A stretch of 64,000 nt of DNA from Dermanyssus gallinae (GCA_003439945.1 QVRM01002207.1:1-64000), one strand, 5' to 3'. Counted from the first letter of the stretch, positions 1-12,404 are shown. Notes: generated by a model from the sequence alone, not told the origin. Made by a program: numbers and translations.

Positions 1-321
1 CACGAATCTACACGGTGTGTATGTGATGTGGAGAACCGGCTCAATCTTGACGCGCTTCGTATCAGCGTCGTGTCGTGGCGAGTCCTTTCCCTGCTGTGGA
101 ATGCCATTGCAGTATTTATCGCTCGCCTCCTCGCTCTCTCTCTCTCTCTTGTTCTTTCTTTTCCCGGCCCGCTCTTTTCCTCTCTTCAGCGGCCCTCGCC
201 CTTTCCCTCTTCTTTTAATTTTTTATTTTGCCGAATGTCACTCTTAAGCGGTCTAGTTTCTTTTCGGTGGCGTGCACACGGCTGCCGACCTGCGCGGAAT
301 CACCAAAGTCAAGTGGCGCAG

Positions 322-401
322 CGTCGTCGTCGTTGTTTGTTGTGTGTTGTTTGTGTTGTTGTTGTTGTTGTGTGTTGTGTTTTTGTTGTGTGTTGTTGTT
401 G

Positions 402-434
<33 letters not shown>

Positions 435-437
435 GTG

Positions 438-482
<45 letters not shown>

Positions 483-630
483 GTGTGTTTTGTTGTTGTT
501 GTTGTTGTTGTTTGTTGTTGTTGTTGTTGTTGTTGTTGTGTTGTTTGTTGTTGTTGTTGTTGTTGTTGTTGTCGCTGTCATTGTCATTGTCGCTGTTGTT
601 GTTGTTGCTGTCGTCGTCGTTATTGTCGTT
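322..630. repeat. Long imperfect (GTT)n microsatellite
   Basis: About 300 bp of GTT repeats is broken by GTGT and GTTT slips and ends in GTC/GCT variants. It opens all six frames into homopolymers (Val, Leu and Cys on plus; Asn and Thr on minus), so the long ORFs here are not taken as genes. Confidence 0.95.
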
Positions 631-1612
631 CCCTGGCGGCGTTATCCAGTCGTTGCCCAACCACCTTCGACCCCTTTTTTTTTGTCGAACCTCGAGTGCG
701 TATTACTCTGCGTGCGCGCTATGATGATGATGATGACGACGACTATGATAATTGCGCGAGGACAGGGGTACTGTGTGTGGCGAATAGTAGATAACGAAAC
801 GTGGTCTACATTCCTGCGCTGGCGCTACCTGCGGCGGTGTGCGCGTGCAACCGCCTGCCTGGCCTTCTTGACGATTGTTCGCGGGTGGCGGAAATCCTTC
901 AACGGCCAGCCAGGCAGGCAGTAAGTCGGTCGGTCGGTCGTGGGCGGCTTAAGATCGGCGGCGGGGGGCGGCGGCGCCACCACTACCATTGCTGCCAACT
1001 CAAGTCTTAAAGATCCATTCAGTGGAATCATGATCCCGACTGAGTGGCGGGCCTTGAGGACTGGCGACTCGCTGGCCGCCATAAGGGCCTACTAACGGCT
1101 AAAGCCTTTCTTTGTCGCCGTCTCTCTCTCTCTCGCTCGCTCTCTCTTTCTCTCCAACAGACAACATTATGGACGGCCTGAGTTTGACGGCAGCGCGTAA
1201 TGTTGTAGCTAGCTGACTGGAGCGGGCGCGCCACGGAGAACGCCGTCGTAATCATTAGTCAAAATCGGCGCCAGCAAACTGCTTGGAGTTTCGTCGAGCG
1301 CTCTTTTGCCTTCTCTGGTACATATTTCAAGAAAGGCGAGTGGGTGACAAGCGAAACTCCTGCAGGAGTCGGCTAGGAGGGGAAGAGAGAGAGCGGAGAG
1401 AGTGCCAAAGCGAAGAGAGAAACAAAGACAGTAAAAAAGAACAGACGCAAAGAGAGAGGAAGAGAGAAATATATAGAGATGGAGATATGCATATACAGTT
1501 GGCAAGATAAAATGGAGCGCCAAATTAATTATCAGTCAGATTGGACAGACAAGGAGAGAGGACAAAGAAAGGCGAAGGCAAGACCAGGCGTGAGTGCGGT
1601 CGGTCGCAGTAT

Positions 1613-1659
1613 TGTCACAAAGTTACAAGATGTTGAATACATAGTGTAACTTTGTGGCA
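1613..1659. other. 15-bp stem-loop
   Basis: The arms at 1613-1627 and 1645-1659 pair over 15 bp (core CACAAAGTTACA with TGTAACTTTGTG, one G-T wobble near the base) around a 17-nt loop. It is shorter than a typical miRNA precursor. It is followed directly by the duplicated 15-mer at 1660-1718. Confidence 0.6.
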
Positions 1660-1718
1660 CCGTTATCTTATCCCGGCCTGCCTGCCTGTGTGTGTGTGCG
1701 ATTCCGTTATCTTATCCC
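1660..1718 (+). repeat. Duplicated 15-mer with GATA-type cores
   Basis: CCGTTATCTTATCCC occurs at 1660-1674 and again at 1704-1718, 44 bp apart, separated by CCTG and (GT)n sequence. Each copy contains TTATCTTATC, which holds overlapping GATAA cores on the minus strand. Regulatory function is inference only. Confidence 0.5.
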
Positions 1719-2464
1719 TGCTTGCCTGCGTCGTCAAAAACGCACGATGTAATGATGGCGATGAAAGTCCGCGACGATGTTGAGCGTGACTAAAGTTCAA
1801 CGGCATCTGATCGTTACCGCCTACAGCAGTAGCAGTTACTACAACACCGTCAGTGATGTGGTTACGACAAGTAGCACTGGAGCTATCTTGGCGACTGTTC
1901 TATTTAACTAGTACAATAACTCTTTTACGACTGTTTTTTTTTTAATATGTGTTGTAATCATTTGCATCGAAGCTCCCGTTTTACTTCGGTGAAAAATTAA
2001 GAGGTTTCTATGTTCTCTGATTGTTTACTACGGCATCGTAGTCGGCGATTGTCATCGCACTCCTTCTCCTTTAATCTCCAGCATGATTTTATATCTTATA
2101 ACGTTCTCCACCTAGTTCAATTTCTTTTCCCATGTGCGTTCGTCCTGAAGCACGGCGGTAACTGGCTATTCTGTCTCCCCTTATTTTTCTGCTGCAACCC
2201 AGTAGCAGAAGTGCCGTTCTGTTCGTGCGTCCTACAGTGCTACGCTGAGAAAGATAGCATGAATCACATTATCAACATTACCGGTCTTGCACAAGACACA
2301 TATCCAATACGGAGCTCTTTCTATCCTGAGCAGGTATTTCAGGAGGCACCCGTGCCCCGTCAATATCTCTGTTAGGCAATAGGTGATGCTTCGCTGCTGT
2401 CTGGTAAACCACTTCACTAGATCAGGTATGACCTAGCAAGTCAACGGCCCTTAAAAAAAAAAAC

Positions 2465-2708
2465 ATTTTTAAGAAGGTTGTTTTTAATGCTAGGCCATTA
2501 TTCGTCCCTTACGGGCTTGCAATCGCCGTGCGGCATATCTTCAATGCGCCGAGAGCCGCACATGTTAAGAAATCTAGGGTTTCCCCAGCAGTCCTTGGGG
2601 CAGCATAACCGCTGACTCTCAACCGTATATGGTTATCTAATCTACATCGCTCAAAGAAAATTCCGTAGGTGACAACCATGACTAGCGCATTAGTCTCCTG
2701 GTCCGCGT
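2465..2708 (-). mobile_element. SINE-A copy 1 (tRNA-derived SINE, degraded)
   Basis: The reverse complement matches the SINE-A body seen at 18319-18628 and 42851-43149. It has the GTAGGGGACGG-like tail zone (here cgtcccttacggg), the TCTAGGGTTTCC block, the hairpin core (mutated on one arm at 2610-2624), the GCTCAAAGAAAATTC block, and the ACAACCATGACTAGCGC block just inside the head. The tRNA-like head is truncated at about 2708. No target duplication is evident. It lies directly beside the R1-like relic. Confidence 0.8.
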
Positions 2709-2829
2709 AAAATGATAATCTAGAGAATCCACGCTCCTGGCACGTCAGCCCCGTCCTTTCCACTTTTTGAGCATCTGCTGTCAAGCTTCCGCCTTCTGAT
2801 ATTGCTGACCGGGCGACAGCTTGATTTCA

Positions 2830-4240
2830 ATAGGCGGACAGCCAGATTTCAATGGCCACTCCGTAGTACGAATTTAATTTCTTCGTGCGTCTTCTGGCGA
2901 GTCAGAAGCACCGCCTCGCAGTTCTAGGGCGCCAACTGAAGGCCGTGCCCAAAGCAGGGGCCCTAAAATGAATCTCGGTGGGACTCCGTGGGTCTGTGAA
3001 CGACTGATCTGTCACTGAGATAGGAGGCTATGATCCTTTACTACGAGTAGACCCCTTTTTCGGCCTTAACGCATATGACAACATGCCATCTCAGGCGGAC
3101 GTCCAGAGGGACCTATAAAGCTTCTTCAACCACAGGTTCTTCTCCTTTGCCTCTCGACCTCCTATAGCAAGAAACTGGTAGTAATTTCCGTCGACATTTC
3201 TTTCTGGAAGTCGAATAATTTGTCGGAAATAGCACTTCTTCTAAACCTACCGCAAGTCTGTCGTTGGTCGTTTCAAACGGTTTTCCGAAAGCGTCTAGAA
3301 GAGATATCGGCCGATACGCGCGTGGGCCTGTAGGCAGCTTCCCTGGCTTTATTACCAGAACCAGGGTAACGTTTTTCCATGCCGCTGCTTAAATTACCTT
3401 CTTCCAAGCCTTATCTGCTTTCTGCTTAAACACATCCGGTTGTTCATAAAGAAAATTTTCACAGCCTTTGCCGGGATCCGTCTGGACCAGGTGTCTTGCC
3501 TCTGGGAGGGATTTTTTTAAAGACGGCCGTCATTTCCCACTGCGTCTTTCTCGGCCTCCCATGCATTATCCACTCACGTCCTTCTCCTGTTAGCTCGTGT
3601 GTATGTTTCCCGCGCTGCATGGTACGCCTTTCTAAGTTCCGCCCAGCCGATGGTCAGATACTGCTTCACATGCTTCTCGCAGAAGGTGTGCTGCCCTGCC
3701 CGGAAAGAATTCCGTCTTCTCTTTGAGGAAACTCTGAGTTCTCGTGCTTACTTTCGTTCGGAGTCTTTCGAGGCTCATTTTCTCGGTGCGCCATGCTGAA
3801 GGTGGCTCTTTCTCTCCTAGTGGACTGGGAAGTCTTCTCCATATCCATACTAAGTGAGTCTCCTTCTGAGACCCAGTGTCTTATTATACTAACAGTGTCC
3901 TCGCTACCGAATGTTAAGTCGATATGCGAGGACTGGGTCGAAAGCATTCGTTGAAGAGCGTCATGACCAATCGCGCCATGCACTCGGACAGCTCTGGTCC
4001 TATTCCGTCGATCGACGTTTCCCCATTCCGTTGCAGGCTTTTCCAACCAGAATCGGCCCTCGATCGAGTTCCGCTTGTGTCCAGTTCGCCCCTGATCCTT
4101 GTGCTTTGACTGGTGCTGTACCAGTCAAGACACAAGGACTACTACCTTGCCCGTGTCTCCATTATCGTATTTTTGTGAGGCAGGAATTCGTCGTCGTCGT
4201 TTTACTCCATGCTTGAGTTTTACTGATGGTATAGCCTACG
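2830..4240 (-). pseudogene. Decayed R1-like non-LTR retrotransposon (endonuclease and RT pieces)
   Basis: Minus-strand translation in shifting frames gives landmarks of a LINE pol gene in the correct order. Endonuclease pieces come first: ATEWGNVDRRNR at about 3999-4034 (resembling the Asn/Arg-rich stretch after GDFNA) and SSHIDLTF followed by HWVSEGDSLS at about 3840-3932 (resembling the I.W...ESLSDH end of the domain). RT pieces follow: KTPGPDGS at about 3472-3498 and AYRPISLLDAFGKP at about 3279-3320. AYRPISLLD.FGK is the classic RT fingers motif of R1/I-type LINEs. Several stops and frameshifts separate the pieces. No YADD palm motif was found downstream, so the 3' part is lost or too decayed. 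The element is dead. R1 clade assignment is by motif recall, not alignment. Confidence 0.72.
4096..4138. other. 19-bp near-perfect hairpin
   Basis: The arm at 4096-4114 is complementary to the arm at 4120-4138 at 17 of 19 positions (a CT/TC dinucleotide mismatch), with a 5-nt loop. It sits inside the R1-like relic's endonuclease region. The high arm identity contrasts with the decay around it. Confidence 0.75.
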
Positions 4241-5288
4241 TGATCGCTTACGTCTGCGTTTGATAACCGGTCGTTTGCCTCTCCTCTCGGGCTCAGGTCG
4301 TATGTACCTCCATCTGCAGGATACTAGACCATTCTGCATGCGTCTTGTTAAGAACTTGTTGCTATGTTAAGAACAATTAACTCGCCTTTGCGTCTCGGCG
4401 AGCTTTGTTTTCGTCCCTCTGCTCAAGAAGCCTTCCTTTTGGTACAGAGATAGGTTTCTACTCCAGACACCCGCAGGGTCCCTTCTTCTGCTTTCATCGT
4501 TCGTTGTTTTGCCTATTCTGCTTAATATTGTTTCTAATGGTTCAAAAAGGGCAATAGGGTTTTCTTCTTCCTTGATTTTCCCTACTACTATTAATGTTTG
4601 GAATGAGCGTGTCGGCACGCCCTCTGTGACAACTGGTTCATTTATATCCTTTAATTTTGACGTATTTTTAGGATACTAACTTTACCCACTGCCAGCTCAG
4701 CTAGTTTTGGAGCTTCAGGAAGAACTAGGTCAATTGCCTGACCAACTCCACAGCCTTAGCGTTCTTCACCTGGAGAAGGAAAGCTCTTACTTCCCTTCTG
4801 CCTAGGATACTGCGGTAGGTCTATCGCGGCCATTTGAATAGCCCCTCTCACCTGCTCGGCGTTTCTGCTTTTTGGAGATTCTTTAAAATGTTTTGTCATC
4901 TTTTTTTCCCTCTATGGTGTGGTTTATTTTTTCGGGCGTACGTCGCCGTCTTACAAATTCTTGGAGCTGCACGATGAACTTTTGTAGCTGTTTATTTAGA
5001 CCTTCGTTTCCTAACAGTTGTTGTTTTTGTTTGTTCAATCTCTTTTACAAGATTTTGCGCCGTATTAAGACGTAGAACTCTTTGCGTCGCCATGTTGTTA
5101 TTCTGGCATCTTCTTGAATTTCGTACAATTTGCTCTGCTCCTGTGTTCGTCTTTACTTCCGATTTTAGTGTAGCTATATAGCGAATCGCGTAGTATTTTT
5201 ATTATTATTATTATTTGCCGCTCTTCGGGCCGTGAGGTCAGGCTTCGTTGCCTGTCCTCGTCGGTGGCCCGGATAGGAACGTCACCTT

Positions 5289-5309
5289 AAACGGGCACTC
5301 CACCCGTTT
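5289..5309. other. 7-bp perfect stem-loop
   Basis: AAACGGG at 5289-5295 pairs with CCCGTTT at 5303-5309 around a 7-nt loop. It lies 65 bp before a larger palindrome. Confidence 0.6.
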
Positions 5310-5373
5310 TTCCATATTTTTTTTATCCATCTTTAATGAGCCAGGCCTTTGAACCCTTCGCTTGTTTCTACGT

Positions 5374-5401
5374 GAGCCTGCTAGTTTAAACTTGCAGGCT
5401 C
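5374..5401. other. 28-bp near-perfect palindrome
   Basis: GAGCCTGC at 5374-5381 mirrors GCAGGCTC at 5394-5401, and the centre AGTTTAAACT is itself palindromic. Only one symmetric pair (T/T) is mismatched over 28 bp. Confidence 0.8.
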
Positions 5402-5970
5402 ATTAAAATAAAAAGCTCGCGTTCCTAGGACACTAGCAGGGCATTTAACTCATCATAATGATTTCCGCAAAGTGAGCATTTTCGGTTTAAGTTTCGGGTG
5501 CATTGCCTGTTTTTTTTCTAACCTTGCTGCGGCGGTGTTTGATCCATTTAATCATATGATTTCTGTTGATCGCCAAACAGCAGACATTTGTTCAAAAACT
5601 CTGTATCTTGAATTTAGTCACTGTAGATATTTGTGTTTAACTTCTTTCTGGCGTCTTCGAAAAGAGGGCTATCCGAGGGCTGCAAACGATATCAACGACT
5701 TTCGACAAAGTTTTTCTATCAATGTCAACAAAAGCTCAACATTTCAGCTTAATTCGAGAACTCGGGATTTAGTGGTCCGATTGAGGTACTCTACACAGAT
5801 ATGTGCCACCTGCGTTACTATTGCTCTCTACGTGCAGCACTTTTAAAACACCACGCTCTTCTAGTTCGTCACGAAGGCTGCGTTCGTTTACGTCCGTTGG
5901 TGTTTTATTTGGTGACTGGTAGTTTGCCGCTATCGTTTTTCACTGAATATCGTCCGTTTCACTCATAATA

Positions 5971-6184
5971 CACTGAGGTAAGTAACTGGGCAGAGGTTGG
6001 CCTAGTTCAATATAATTAGGAAAAGAGCAAGAACAAGATCAATCAAAGTACGCCATTGCCCAACAAATTGCCGATATTTACATATGTAATTTTGATATCT
6101 GGGTTTGACAAAAGTCTTCCGACAAAAGATCGCGTTTGTCTACAAAGTGCCATCAAAACTTTGCTGATACTGCAGCATAAATTA

Positions 6185-6231
<47 letters not shown>

Positions 6232-8832
6232 CTCTATTGTGTTTTAAAGCTTCGTATTTATCACCACCTGCCTTGCATACGGCCAAACGTTCACGTACGT
6301 TTACACACACACACACATATATATATAGAACTCAGCTGTCGTATGACGACAATCATTGGCCTTCCAAAACACACACTCATTACGGGCACCCTAGTGTTGA
6401 TATATGTGGGGGCTAGGCGCGAACGTACGCATCATTTGATCGAGAAACCCCAGACGCCGTAACAATAGAGCCGCGCGACGCTACAAGATGAGGTGAACAG
6501 TGAGACGACGACGACGATAACGGTGCGCGTGTTTCTGTGAAGCGACAATTGCATAAGACAGCAAGAGAATTAATAGAGAGGCAGGAACACCCGAACTACG
6601 CGAAACAACAGTAGCAGCAGCAAAGAGAGGCACAGAAAGAAAGCGAGTGAGAGAGGGTATTGGAAAAGATAGGATTAACAGGTAGAGACAGAGGAATATA
6701 GGCGGTCAATAGAGATGAGAACGGGAGGAATAGAGTCAAATAGAAGCAGGAACAGGAAGATGATCTAGAAATAGGTGACAGATAGTTTCGATGAGGCTTT
6801 GGTATAGCGAGAGAAGGAGGGGCGGTGGGGTGGGGGGGGAGAAAGACATCGAGAGGAACAGCGAGGCAGCAGCAGAAAGGGAGGCGAAGTGAGCGAGAAA
6901 ACAAGATAGAGCTACTAGAGATGGGTAGCTAGATAGATAGATATATAGATAGACAGCAAAAACTGCGAGGAAACTACGAGGAAGTGAGCTGACCGGCCAA
7001 GACAAAGGGGTCACGAGAGTCTGAGAAAGCTAATGGCCGCCCCGACATCGACATTGATGTCAAGGCGAACAACGGGTGTCAGCGTAGGGCGCGCATAGGC
7101 GGGCAGCGTCTTACCAACGACAACAACAGCGGCGGCGACGACGACGACGACAGCGACATCAGACAAGTGACAACGAGGCTGACAACGGATACGATGATCG
7201 TTGCATCGTGCCTGCATGCCGCAACGGGCGGCACGTATCATTAACTCGCGTTGCCAGGGCGTGGGCGGCCCACGCTGACCCACGGCTAGCCTGACGGCGA
7301 CGGCTGAAGATCCGCGTGCAAATCGTGCCATTATCATCTACAGAGCTGTTGCTTTCTCTCTCTTTTGTTAGAGTTCGCTCGTTTGCGTGCTTGATCGCTA
7401 ACCGATGTTGTTGTCGTTGTCAGGCCGGCTACCTTCACCCGCTCCCCGCCCCCCGCCCCCCGCCGTCTATCGGCCCAGACATACTATCGGTCCCTATGCA
7501 AGTACATACACATACGTATGCACGCCGCCTATAGTCGTGACTAGTGTACAGAGTGAGGCCAATGCGCAATAAGCGTGTGCTGGTTGAAATCTCATAGACG
7601 TACTAGATCGACTACTGGCAGTAACAGTAGGTGTAGTAGTATGTTGTTGTTGTTGCTGCTGCTGCTGATGATGATGTTGTTAGTGTTGCTGTGTTATTGT
7701 TGTTGTTAGTGATAGTAATGTCGTAGAATAAGTGCGGTAACCTGGCCGGCTGAGGTACGGGAAAAACCCATATAAGACCAGTATAGGAACGCTTAGACCT
7801 AGCCAGAACTAGAGACGAAATAGAAGCGTATATTTTGCCGTGGCCTAATCTTGTCACAACTAGCTCGTTTTATACTTGCTATTGAAAAAAAAATAGAATT
7901 ACGTCTCTAAGCTGAGACAGCCAACAAAATAGGTCCGAGATTACCGACTTTGGTGTCCAGGGTGAAGCCCAAGGTACTTTTTTGCTGCGAACGGAGCCGT
8001 TGCTCATTTGACCAGCTCGCTTACATAAAACTTGATTTGCTAACGCTTAAATGAAAGCCAGTCTATTTGCTATGGTCTTTCGAGTAAACAAGTGAACCCA
8101 AGTGTCCGCGCACAATAATAGGTTACACGTGCAGAAAATGGTCTAAGTATAAATATTTTATTTTGTTATTTACTGAGTGATGAAGATTTACGTAAAATAA
8201 ATCTCAAAAACAATTGCTTGCAACAAGTATGTGTGCGACACTCTATCAATGTAGCTAGTCATTTCTTTGACTACTGACCGTCTGCACAGACCCGGAGGAT
8301 TATTTAATAACTATATTTTGTTCTATGCGGTTTGCTACATAGTCCAAAAACACATAGTCGACGATGGTCACACGTCAAGAGATAATTCGAGGTAAAAAAC
8401 ATATCTTTAATGCAGAATTGTAATATTAGACTACCATTTTGTTCCTAATTATTATTATCATAATTATTACAGTTATGAGGTCTTCTTCTTTTTCTTCTTC
8501 TTATGATTATTATTATTATTTCATTCATATCGAAGCTAAGTCGTCACCGAGATGGATTGTTCAGCGAATGGACTTTGCTGCACAGTTTTGCATGATATTG
8601 CTAGAAGTGCTTCTTATATCTTGCACAGATTCAATGGCCGTCAAGCTAGACAAACAGACGAAGTTTAAAGGAAGCTGTTGCCAGGATCAGAATTTTAGCA
8701 CTAAATGACGGCAGAAGTTTTCCAGACCCTTTAAAATGATTTGTAAGCGTAAACAGCCGTTATCTTCTTATTTTATCGTTTTCATTTTTATCGTGCTGCA
8801 GCAGTTGAATTCCAAACATTTCTCAATCGTCT
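5971..8832. other. Gene-empty stretch, mostly simple repeats
   Basis: No gene supported. It contains (AT)n at 6187-6229, (AC)n then (AT)n at about 6303-6328, a purine-rich strand with short TAGA repeats at about 6560-6960, a CAA/GAC triplet tract at about 7110-7165, GTT/GCT/GAT triplets at about 7639-7712 and scattered ATT/TCT triplets at about 8445-8525. The rest looks unique, with no motif I recognise. Confidence 0.7.
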
Positions 8833-8848
8833 TTAATAATAATAATAC

Positions 8849-9123
8849 ATGGAGACACTAGCACCAATCAACAAAGGAACCGAAGCATTTCTCAAATATT
8901 TAAGTAAGCGAATTCAGGAGGTCACAAACGACCGAATAGAGGGTCAATTCTTGAGGCAAGCGTTGTCCTTGGCCGTTTGCAGAGGGAACGCGGCATCTAT
9001 TTTAGGCGCCATGGAGTGAACTAATTATTTTAAAAAAAACTTTGCAATAATACGTTTAGACCTCACAACTGTAACATTGTTTAACACGTAATAAATAATA
9101 TTAATAATAATAATAATAATAAA
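8849..9123 (+). mobile_element. 5'-truncated retroelement 3' end with (AAT)n on both sides, copy T1
   Basis: An open frame runs from ATG at 8849 to the TGA at 9017-9019 and encodes 56 residues beginning METLAPINKG, containing FLRQALSLAVCRGNAASILG. The same C-terminal block recurs at copies T2 and T3. A 3' UTR follows with CCTCACAACTGTA (shared with T3) and then an AATAAT-type tail at about 9092-9123. On its 5' side it abuts (TAA)n at about 8834-8846. By motif recall the block resembles the C-terminus of invertebrate non-LTR RT polyproteins. R4/Dong-type LINEs are known to insert into TAA repeats, which would fit, but clade placement is inference. Confidence 0.6.
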
Positions 9124-9282
9124 AGGTAGAGATGATATTTCCTATGCTTAACATCAACGTTACGCAGTGTACATTTCATCATATCTTTGTTCAACAACAA
9201 CAACCACTAAAAATAGCAATAACCAATGCATACGCATACTAACTAGTATTACGACTACGCATACTGTTTCCCTGTTTGATGA

Positions 9283-9384
9283 TACCGATGAGGATGATGA
9301 TGATGACGACGATGAAGCCGTTGTCGCGACCAGCTGACCAACTGTTGCCACGACGACGATGATGATGATGATGACGACGACGAC
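9283..9384. repeat. (GAT/GAC)n triplet tracts
   Basis: Two runs of GATGAT/GACGAC triplets are separated by about 40 bp of non-repeat sequence. Confidence 0.85.
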
Positions 9385-9498
9385 GAGTTCAGTCGGCTCG
9401 ACCTGTCGGATGTCGCGTGTCGCCGTCTTTGTTGAGATCGGCTATTTTTGGCCGTTGCGCAAGATGAGTCGAAACGATGAAACACGGCGGCGGTGGCG

Positions 9499-9788
<290 letters not shown>

Positions 9789-9970
9789 GGAGAGAGGGGG
9801 GGATGCTAGAAAAGTCTTGCCAAAACGAAAGATAGAATTACTGTGTGCAAGCGTTATGCATGTTATGCGTATTCATCAGAATCGCGAATAAAGTGCGCCT
9901 CATAGGCAGCACAAGTAAAGACTAAAAGTATGATCGTCGTCGTTGTTCGACCTCCGCATGCTGTGGTGTC

Positions 9971-10004
<34 letters not shown>

Positions 10005-10726
10005 GTCCACAAATCTCTAAACTACATTTTTCACCTGACAATTGAAGAACTTGATTACACCAAGGTGCCTTGGCTGACATTTTGGATTGAGGCGTAGCCG
10101 GTATTTTAACTGCATTTGGTTATTCTGGTCTGCTGCTCTGTATCAGGTGTATCAAACATTGGAATGCCTAGTCATGTTAGAGATCTATGGTCGATATCAT
10201 TGTTGTTCCACACCATCAAATAGTACCTACAGAACCAGACAATAGGTTATCCGGTTAGCCATACGAACGGGCACTGCGCTTTCACGTGAGCTATGACTGA
10301 GTCGTTATTTTGGATCGCTAGAGAGCCAACTTGCAACGGAACAACTTTGTCGCAACAGGCAATCTTATACAGTTTGTAAAGTCGCGCTTGCACATTACGT
10401 TATTACTAACGAAAGACTGCGTCTGACCTTTTCTTGACAGAGTCTGTTAACCGCTGGCAGTGTAAAGACATTAAGAGCTGCTCTACAATTCGTGAAAGGT
10501 GATTATTCCGTCTGTGATCGTGGTGAACTATTGCCACGTGTAAATACATAAGTATATATATCAATCAACGATAATGATATGAATGGTGGGAACGACGATA
10601 GTAAAAACAAACGACCTTTTCATGGCCAGCTTTAAAGTTTCTCACACTGATACGTGACGATATTGTGACAACCGAATGATGGTGACAACGATAAGGATAT
10701 GTATGCGTGTTGTTTACAATGCTACA

Positions 10727-10764
<38 letters not shown>

Positions 10765-11012
10765 GCGAACTCTAAGGAAAGCTCTTGTTCTAAGGAGAAG
10801 GACTCCTATATGGAGAAAGGTCAGACAGTTAAAAAGAAAAAGAGAGCTAATGCACCGACAACCAAGCCCGATAAAGCAAGCAACCAATCTGCGTTGTTCG
10901 TACTCATTTAGAAATATACGTGGCCGATGTGAAGCGTCTAGGAGGACAAATTCTGTTCAAACAGAATCGAATGAGTTTGAGGCTGTCTACGCATGCTTTT
11001 TCCTTAATTGCG

Positions 11013-11085
<73 letters not shown>

Positions 11086-11093
11086 TATAGTGC

Positions 11094-11124
11094 AAAACCG
11101 TACACGGGCATTAGCCTTACGGTA
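11094..11124 (+). mobile_element. SINE-C tail fragment
   Basis: AACCGTACACGGGCATTAGC and the following CTTACG match the 3' end of SINE-C at 46761-46950 (cgtacacggtcattagccttacg) and at 57898-58084. Only the last ~30 bp is present, directly after an (AT)n run, so the copy is truncated at the microsatellite. Confidence 0.7.
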
Positions 11125-11200
11125 AAACAAATGAAGTCATGGTCATCGCACATTCTACCAATAAAACGCACAAAAAAATAAATATATATATATATATATA

Positions 11201-11240
<40 letters not shown>

Positions 11241-11991
11241 TTGTTTGTTGTATGTGGTTATTGTGTGTTTTATTTAATGCTTTTTCTCTCTCTCTCTCTC
11301 TATCTCTCCACCACATTGACTAAGCGGGTCAGCGATACTAACGCCGCTGGAAGTGTTTCGGTGACCGTACTTATGCTGCAACGACAGGACAATAACGACA
11401 ACGACGACGACAACAACAACCGTAGCAGCAGCAGCAGCAGCAGCAACAACAACATCAAAAGAAGCAACAACAACAACAACAACTTTCACTATTATATCAG
11501 CCGCATTACTATACGCTGTACTACTGACCGACTATATGTACGAGGCTCGCAAGTGCCATGACTTCCTCCTTGCAGTGTACGTGTATCGTACGCTATCTGC
11601 TCTCTCTTGACCGCCTGCGTTGCGGCCCTACTGGTCCTACTAACTACGCGCTCTAATGCCTGTCAACGGTCAATCCGGCGACCCGGTAGTCGGCCTGGCG
11701 GACGCTGCGCAGACGGCCTGAATCGCTGACCAATCGCCTTTACCGCTGTAATACATAGCCCATTTATTTCGTTGTCTATTTATCTTCGTGCGTTGCCACA
11801 CAGCAAGGCGAGTAGCGAGCGTGGTAGTGCAACAAACAAGACCACGGTTGCGTAGCGAAATGCGCACGCGCTAGTGGATAAATGATTGTAAGTAGAACAA
11901 TCATCAAATCGTGAATTGCATTGTGTGGCTAGAACGGAGGTAGAAGTATCATAGGTACATATGTATGTATAATCAATCGGTAGTAGGTGAG

Positions 11992-12005
11992 CCCCCCCCC
12001 CCCCC
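11992..12005 (+). repeat. 14-nt poly-C run
   Basis: An uninterrupted C run. Similar G runs are at about 32667-32680 and 52915-52927. Confidence 0.9.
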
Positions 12006-12368
12006 GGTCGCTGTCTGCTGCTGCTGCTGCGTGCAACGCACGTGTATCAAACATTCCCGAAACCTTCCATGAAGAAAAAAAAGAAAGAACTAGGGTCGCA
12101 TCGTAAGTAGATAGATATTTGGTCGGCGTTTAACCTACCTAGTATGCACCGAAGAAGGCGGCTTGGTGGCAGCTTTTCATTTAAATTATCCGCCCATTGT
12201 GTTTTTTGCTGATAAAAGTTTTCACTCAGGTTTTAAGCTATATATATGTACCAACTGCACAACGAAAAAATACGCGTGGAATCTCTTCGTGCACTCAAAA
12301 ATGCGCGTTTAGTAATATGTAGCAATTATATGTATGCATTAGCCCCTACAAATACGTTTAGATGTCTG

Positions 12369-12404
<36 letters not shown>

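Larger units (their letters stand above)
631..2464. other. Gene-empty stretch with CT/GA and short repeats
   Basis: No supported gene. It holds an ATG/ACG triplet run (721-743), a GTCGG run (about 922-940), a (CT)n tract (1119-1154), a purine-rich tract (about 1380-1475), a stem-loop (1613-1659) and a tandem 15-mer (1660-1718). The 121-codon plus frame at 2010-2375 has no recognisable domain and is left uncalled. Confidence 0.6.
4241..5970 (-). other. Possible upstream (ORF1/5') part of the R1-like relic
   Basis: This lies just 5' of the relic endonuclease on the same strand and shows coding-like fragments. AEQVRGAIQMAAIDLPQ is at about 4810-4860. At about 5860-5970 a minus-strand ATG opens MSETDDIQ, then a stop, then a coding-like stretch containing LRDELEERGVLKVLHVES. 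No zinc knuckles were seen. A 124-codon plus frame at 5472-5846 has no recognised domain and lies antisense to these fragments. A short (ATT)n is at about 5202-5217. The link to the relic rests on position and orientation only. Confidence 0.3.

Noticed and set aside
28..924. A 298-codon plus-strand open frame (and overlapping frames on both strands)
   Set aside because: Most of it translates (GTT)n as runs of Val/Leu/Cys; it is an artefact of the microsatellite.
5289..5314. Stem-loop plus T run as a bacterial-type terminator
   Set aside because: The context is eukaryotic and no transcript is defined; kept only as a hairpin.
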